Below are positions 38,318 to 39,707 of a stretch of 39,707 bases of DNA, piece after piece (position 1 is the first letter of the stretch; each line of letters begins with the position of its first letter). This DNA is from Chrysochromulina tobinii (lineage: Eukaryota > Haptophyta > Prymnesiales > Chrysochromulinaceae). Below the pieces are notes generated by a model. That model saw only the letters and a list, made by a program, of their open reading frames with translations. It had not been told where the DNA came from and ran no database searches. The stretch is taken from assembly GCA_001275005.1 (NCBI GenBank), contig JWZX01002399.1:1-39707 (forward strand), given 5' to 3'. The translations under genes were made by a program, and so were the position numbers.

Positions 38318-39707
38318 ATGAGTACCGCGAAGACCAACGCAGAAGAGTGGGGGGCGCCGCGCGAGCGCATCGCACTGGAACGGGGGGAAAATGACAAGTG
38401 GATATGGGAGCGACATGCCCCGCATGCGATGGCTAAGTGGGCGACACCCCCGATCGAGCGCCAGGCCCTCCGACAGATGCAGCGGGAGGTGACCCTCGTG
38501 TGGCGAAAACGCGAGAGCAACGGAAGACACGCGCAGAGCCCGTGGGTGATCGTCGCGGAGTCTGCTGCGCTACACCTCTCCGGGATCCAAGGGCGCGGCA
38601 TGGGCCTGTACGTGTGGCGAGACTTCGACCGAGACGACAAGATCGGAACGTACAGTGGCAAAGTCTTGGGAGTGTTCGAGGCGGCGGATACCGAGGGACG
38701 CAACGAGGCAGTGCGAAGGTATAGCGGCGCCGAGCCTCCCGAGTACCTCGGGGAGATCGATCTAGACGGCGGAGCCCGAGTCCAAATCATAGACGCCGCC
38801 GACGCAGGACCGCCGTTCCTGCAACGCGCCAACGACTCCAGAGGCCTGACCAACGGGCGAGGCGGCAAGCTGTACAACACCGCCGTGATGGACCCAGACG
38901 GCACACTGCGGTCCCTGCGGAAGGCACGAGGAGCAGGAGGCCGGGCAGCACCGTGGGGCCGCCCACAGCCGGAGGGCGGGTGGGAGCAACTGGTACAACG
39001 AGAAGTCCTATGGTCATACGGGCCGGCATACTGGGCGACGCGCGGAACAACCCAGAATGATACGCCACGAGCCGATGCAGATGATACCCGACGCGAGACC
39101 ACCGCGAGGACGCCGACGAACGCGACACCAGCGCCACAGCCTGCGGAGGGACAAGAGTCAGCGGAGGCACACGCGCCCGTGCACGCACGCACGGAGCAGG
39201 GCGCAAACCCCAATAAGAAACAGCGCACCACACAAGGGCAAGGGGGCGGGGAGGGTGCACTCGCCGGGTTCGCAACGTACGACGAGGGTCTGGGTACCGC
39301 CCTGCTCCAGCCACGACGCACGCAGGTAAAGATCCTGTTCATAGTCGAAGTCTGGGTCGCCGAAACACATCGCAGACAGCGACGCGCATGGGAAATGGTG
39401 GCGCGCGCCACAAGCGCCTCCAGCGCCGAGGAAGTCCACCTGATTGCGACAAGCAAGGAGGCGGTCGCCGCGTACAGAGCGATGGGCTTCAGTCCGGCCT
39501 CGGCACAGCACGTCGAGAACAAATGGACGGCACACACGCCGCGCGCATCACGAGGCGAGGTATACATGGTCGCCAGCAAGGTACAAGTGACCGAAACGGC
39601 AAAAGCGAACGGCGTCGCGACACGCGCACAGGAGGGGCGCGCCATGGAGCACAGACCACAGGGGCGGGGGCAGATCGCGTGCAGGCAGCGGGCGGGGACA
39701 TGGTACG
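38318..39707 (+). CDS. SET-like plus GNAT-like ORF (3' end outside the window)
   Basis: Open frame from the ATG at 38318 to the right edge with no stop (463 codons). Residues ~75-250 look like a SET lysine-methyltransferase fold: GRGMGLYVWRDFDRDDKIGTY (SAM-binding entry), LTNGRGGKLYNTAV (in place of the usual NHS/CNP motif) and EVLWSYGPAYW (ELxxDYG-like end). The typical catalytic NH pair is not clearly present. After a low-complexity linker (residues ~255-340) comes a GNAT acetyltransferase-like part: VKILFIVEVWVAETHRRQRRAWEMV, then VAAYRAMGFSPAS, where the A-motif R-Q-R-x-A segment and YRAMGF end are recognisable. Codon use is CA-rich and T-poor, unlike the other genes here. A mobile-element or virus-derived origin is possible; equally it may be a host gene in a biased region. 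Confidence 0.65.
   Translation, partial: MSTAKTNAEEWGAPRERIALERGENDKWIWERHAPHAMAKWATPPIERQALRQMQREVTLVWRKRESNGRHAQSPWVIVAESAALHLSGIQGRGMGLYVWRDFDRDDKIGTYSGKVLGVFEAADTEGRNEAVRRYSGAEPPEYLGEIDLDGGARVQIIDAADAGPPFLQRANDSRGLTNGRGGKLYNTAVMDPDGTLRSLRKARGAGGRAAPWGRPQPEGGWEQLVQREVLWSYGPAYWATRGTTQNDTPRADADDTRRETTARTPTNATPAPQPAEGQESAEAHAPVHARTEQGANPNKKQRTTQGQGGGEGALAGFATYDEGLGTALLQPRRTQVKILFIVEVWVAETHRRQRRAWEMVARATSASSAEEVHLIATSKEAVAAYRAMGFSPASAQHVENKWTAHTPRASRGEVYMVASKVQVTETAKANGVATRAQEGRAMEHRPQGRGQIACRQRAGTWY

Noticed and set aside
37954-39645. Minus-strand open frame of 563 codons opposite the SET-GNAT ORF
   Set aside because: No domain, Cys/Ser/Arg-rich composition typical of antisense frames; it is open because the plus strand has little T. 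The plus-strand frame has recognisable SET and GNAT segments.
1-39707. tRNA, rRNA or dinoflagellate spliced-leader sequence
   Set aside because: None was noticed on reading either strand; a covariance-model scan would be needed to exclude tRNA-like elements.

Overview
Nuclear DNA of a GC-rich eukaryote, most likely a unicellular alga or related protist. Seven genes appear intronless or show no intron in this window. Six others are intron-rich, and their exons were joined here by hand using reading phase and protein-family similarity. The families (CAX exchanger, SOUL protein, meiotic MSH4, plant-type LETM1-like protein, DUF4116 repeats, GT47 exostosin, DUF707) together with the very high GC content suggest a haptophyte-like or other secondary-plastid lineage. 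No single base-level marker proves this, and a pelagophyte or dinoflagellate is not excluded.

Layout. 1-1673 (-): CAX Ca2+/H+ exchanger, running off the left edge. 1789-2565 (+): histidine phosphatase. 3434-5965 (-): multi-EF-hand protein. 6251-6877 (+): SOUL protein. 7695-8399 (+): NF-YB/POLE3-type histone-fold protein. 8848-15297 (-): MSH4, 17 exons, with a giant low-complexity tail. 15658-18779 (-): EF-hand plus LETM1-like protein, 6 exons. 19079-20440 (+): DUF4116-repeat/zinc-finger protein. 20997-22103 (+): calmodulin-like protein. 23156-28080 (-): 13-exon fusion of a DUF707 domain and an exostosin-type glycosyltransferase. 28446-30546 (-): methyltransferase. 30713-33930 (+): seven-exon GH130-like protein. 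34640-36763 (-): Myb/SANT plus ankyrin protein. 38318 to the right edge (+): SET-like plus GNAT-like ORF inside a T-poor region that looks different from the rest. The three adjacent genes at 23-34 kb could all act on glycans.

The main observation concerns the introns. In at least ten introns of four unrelated genes the first bases of the intron are a copy of the first bases of the next exon, and splicing falls exactly at the two copy boundaries. At least eight introns also carry a copy of the preceding exon end with its donor site. Intron bodies are built from ~10-bp tandem units whose sense strand always reads CTGAT or CTGAC, like a branch site. A second intron family ends in a shared ~40-bp block before CCCCACAG. 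This looks like a window full of recently made introns, created by insertion or segment duplication with target-site-like repeats.
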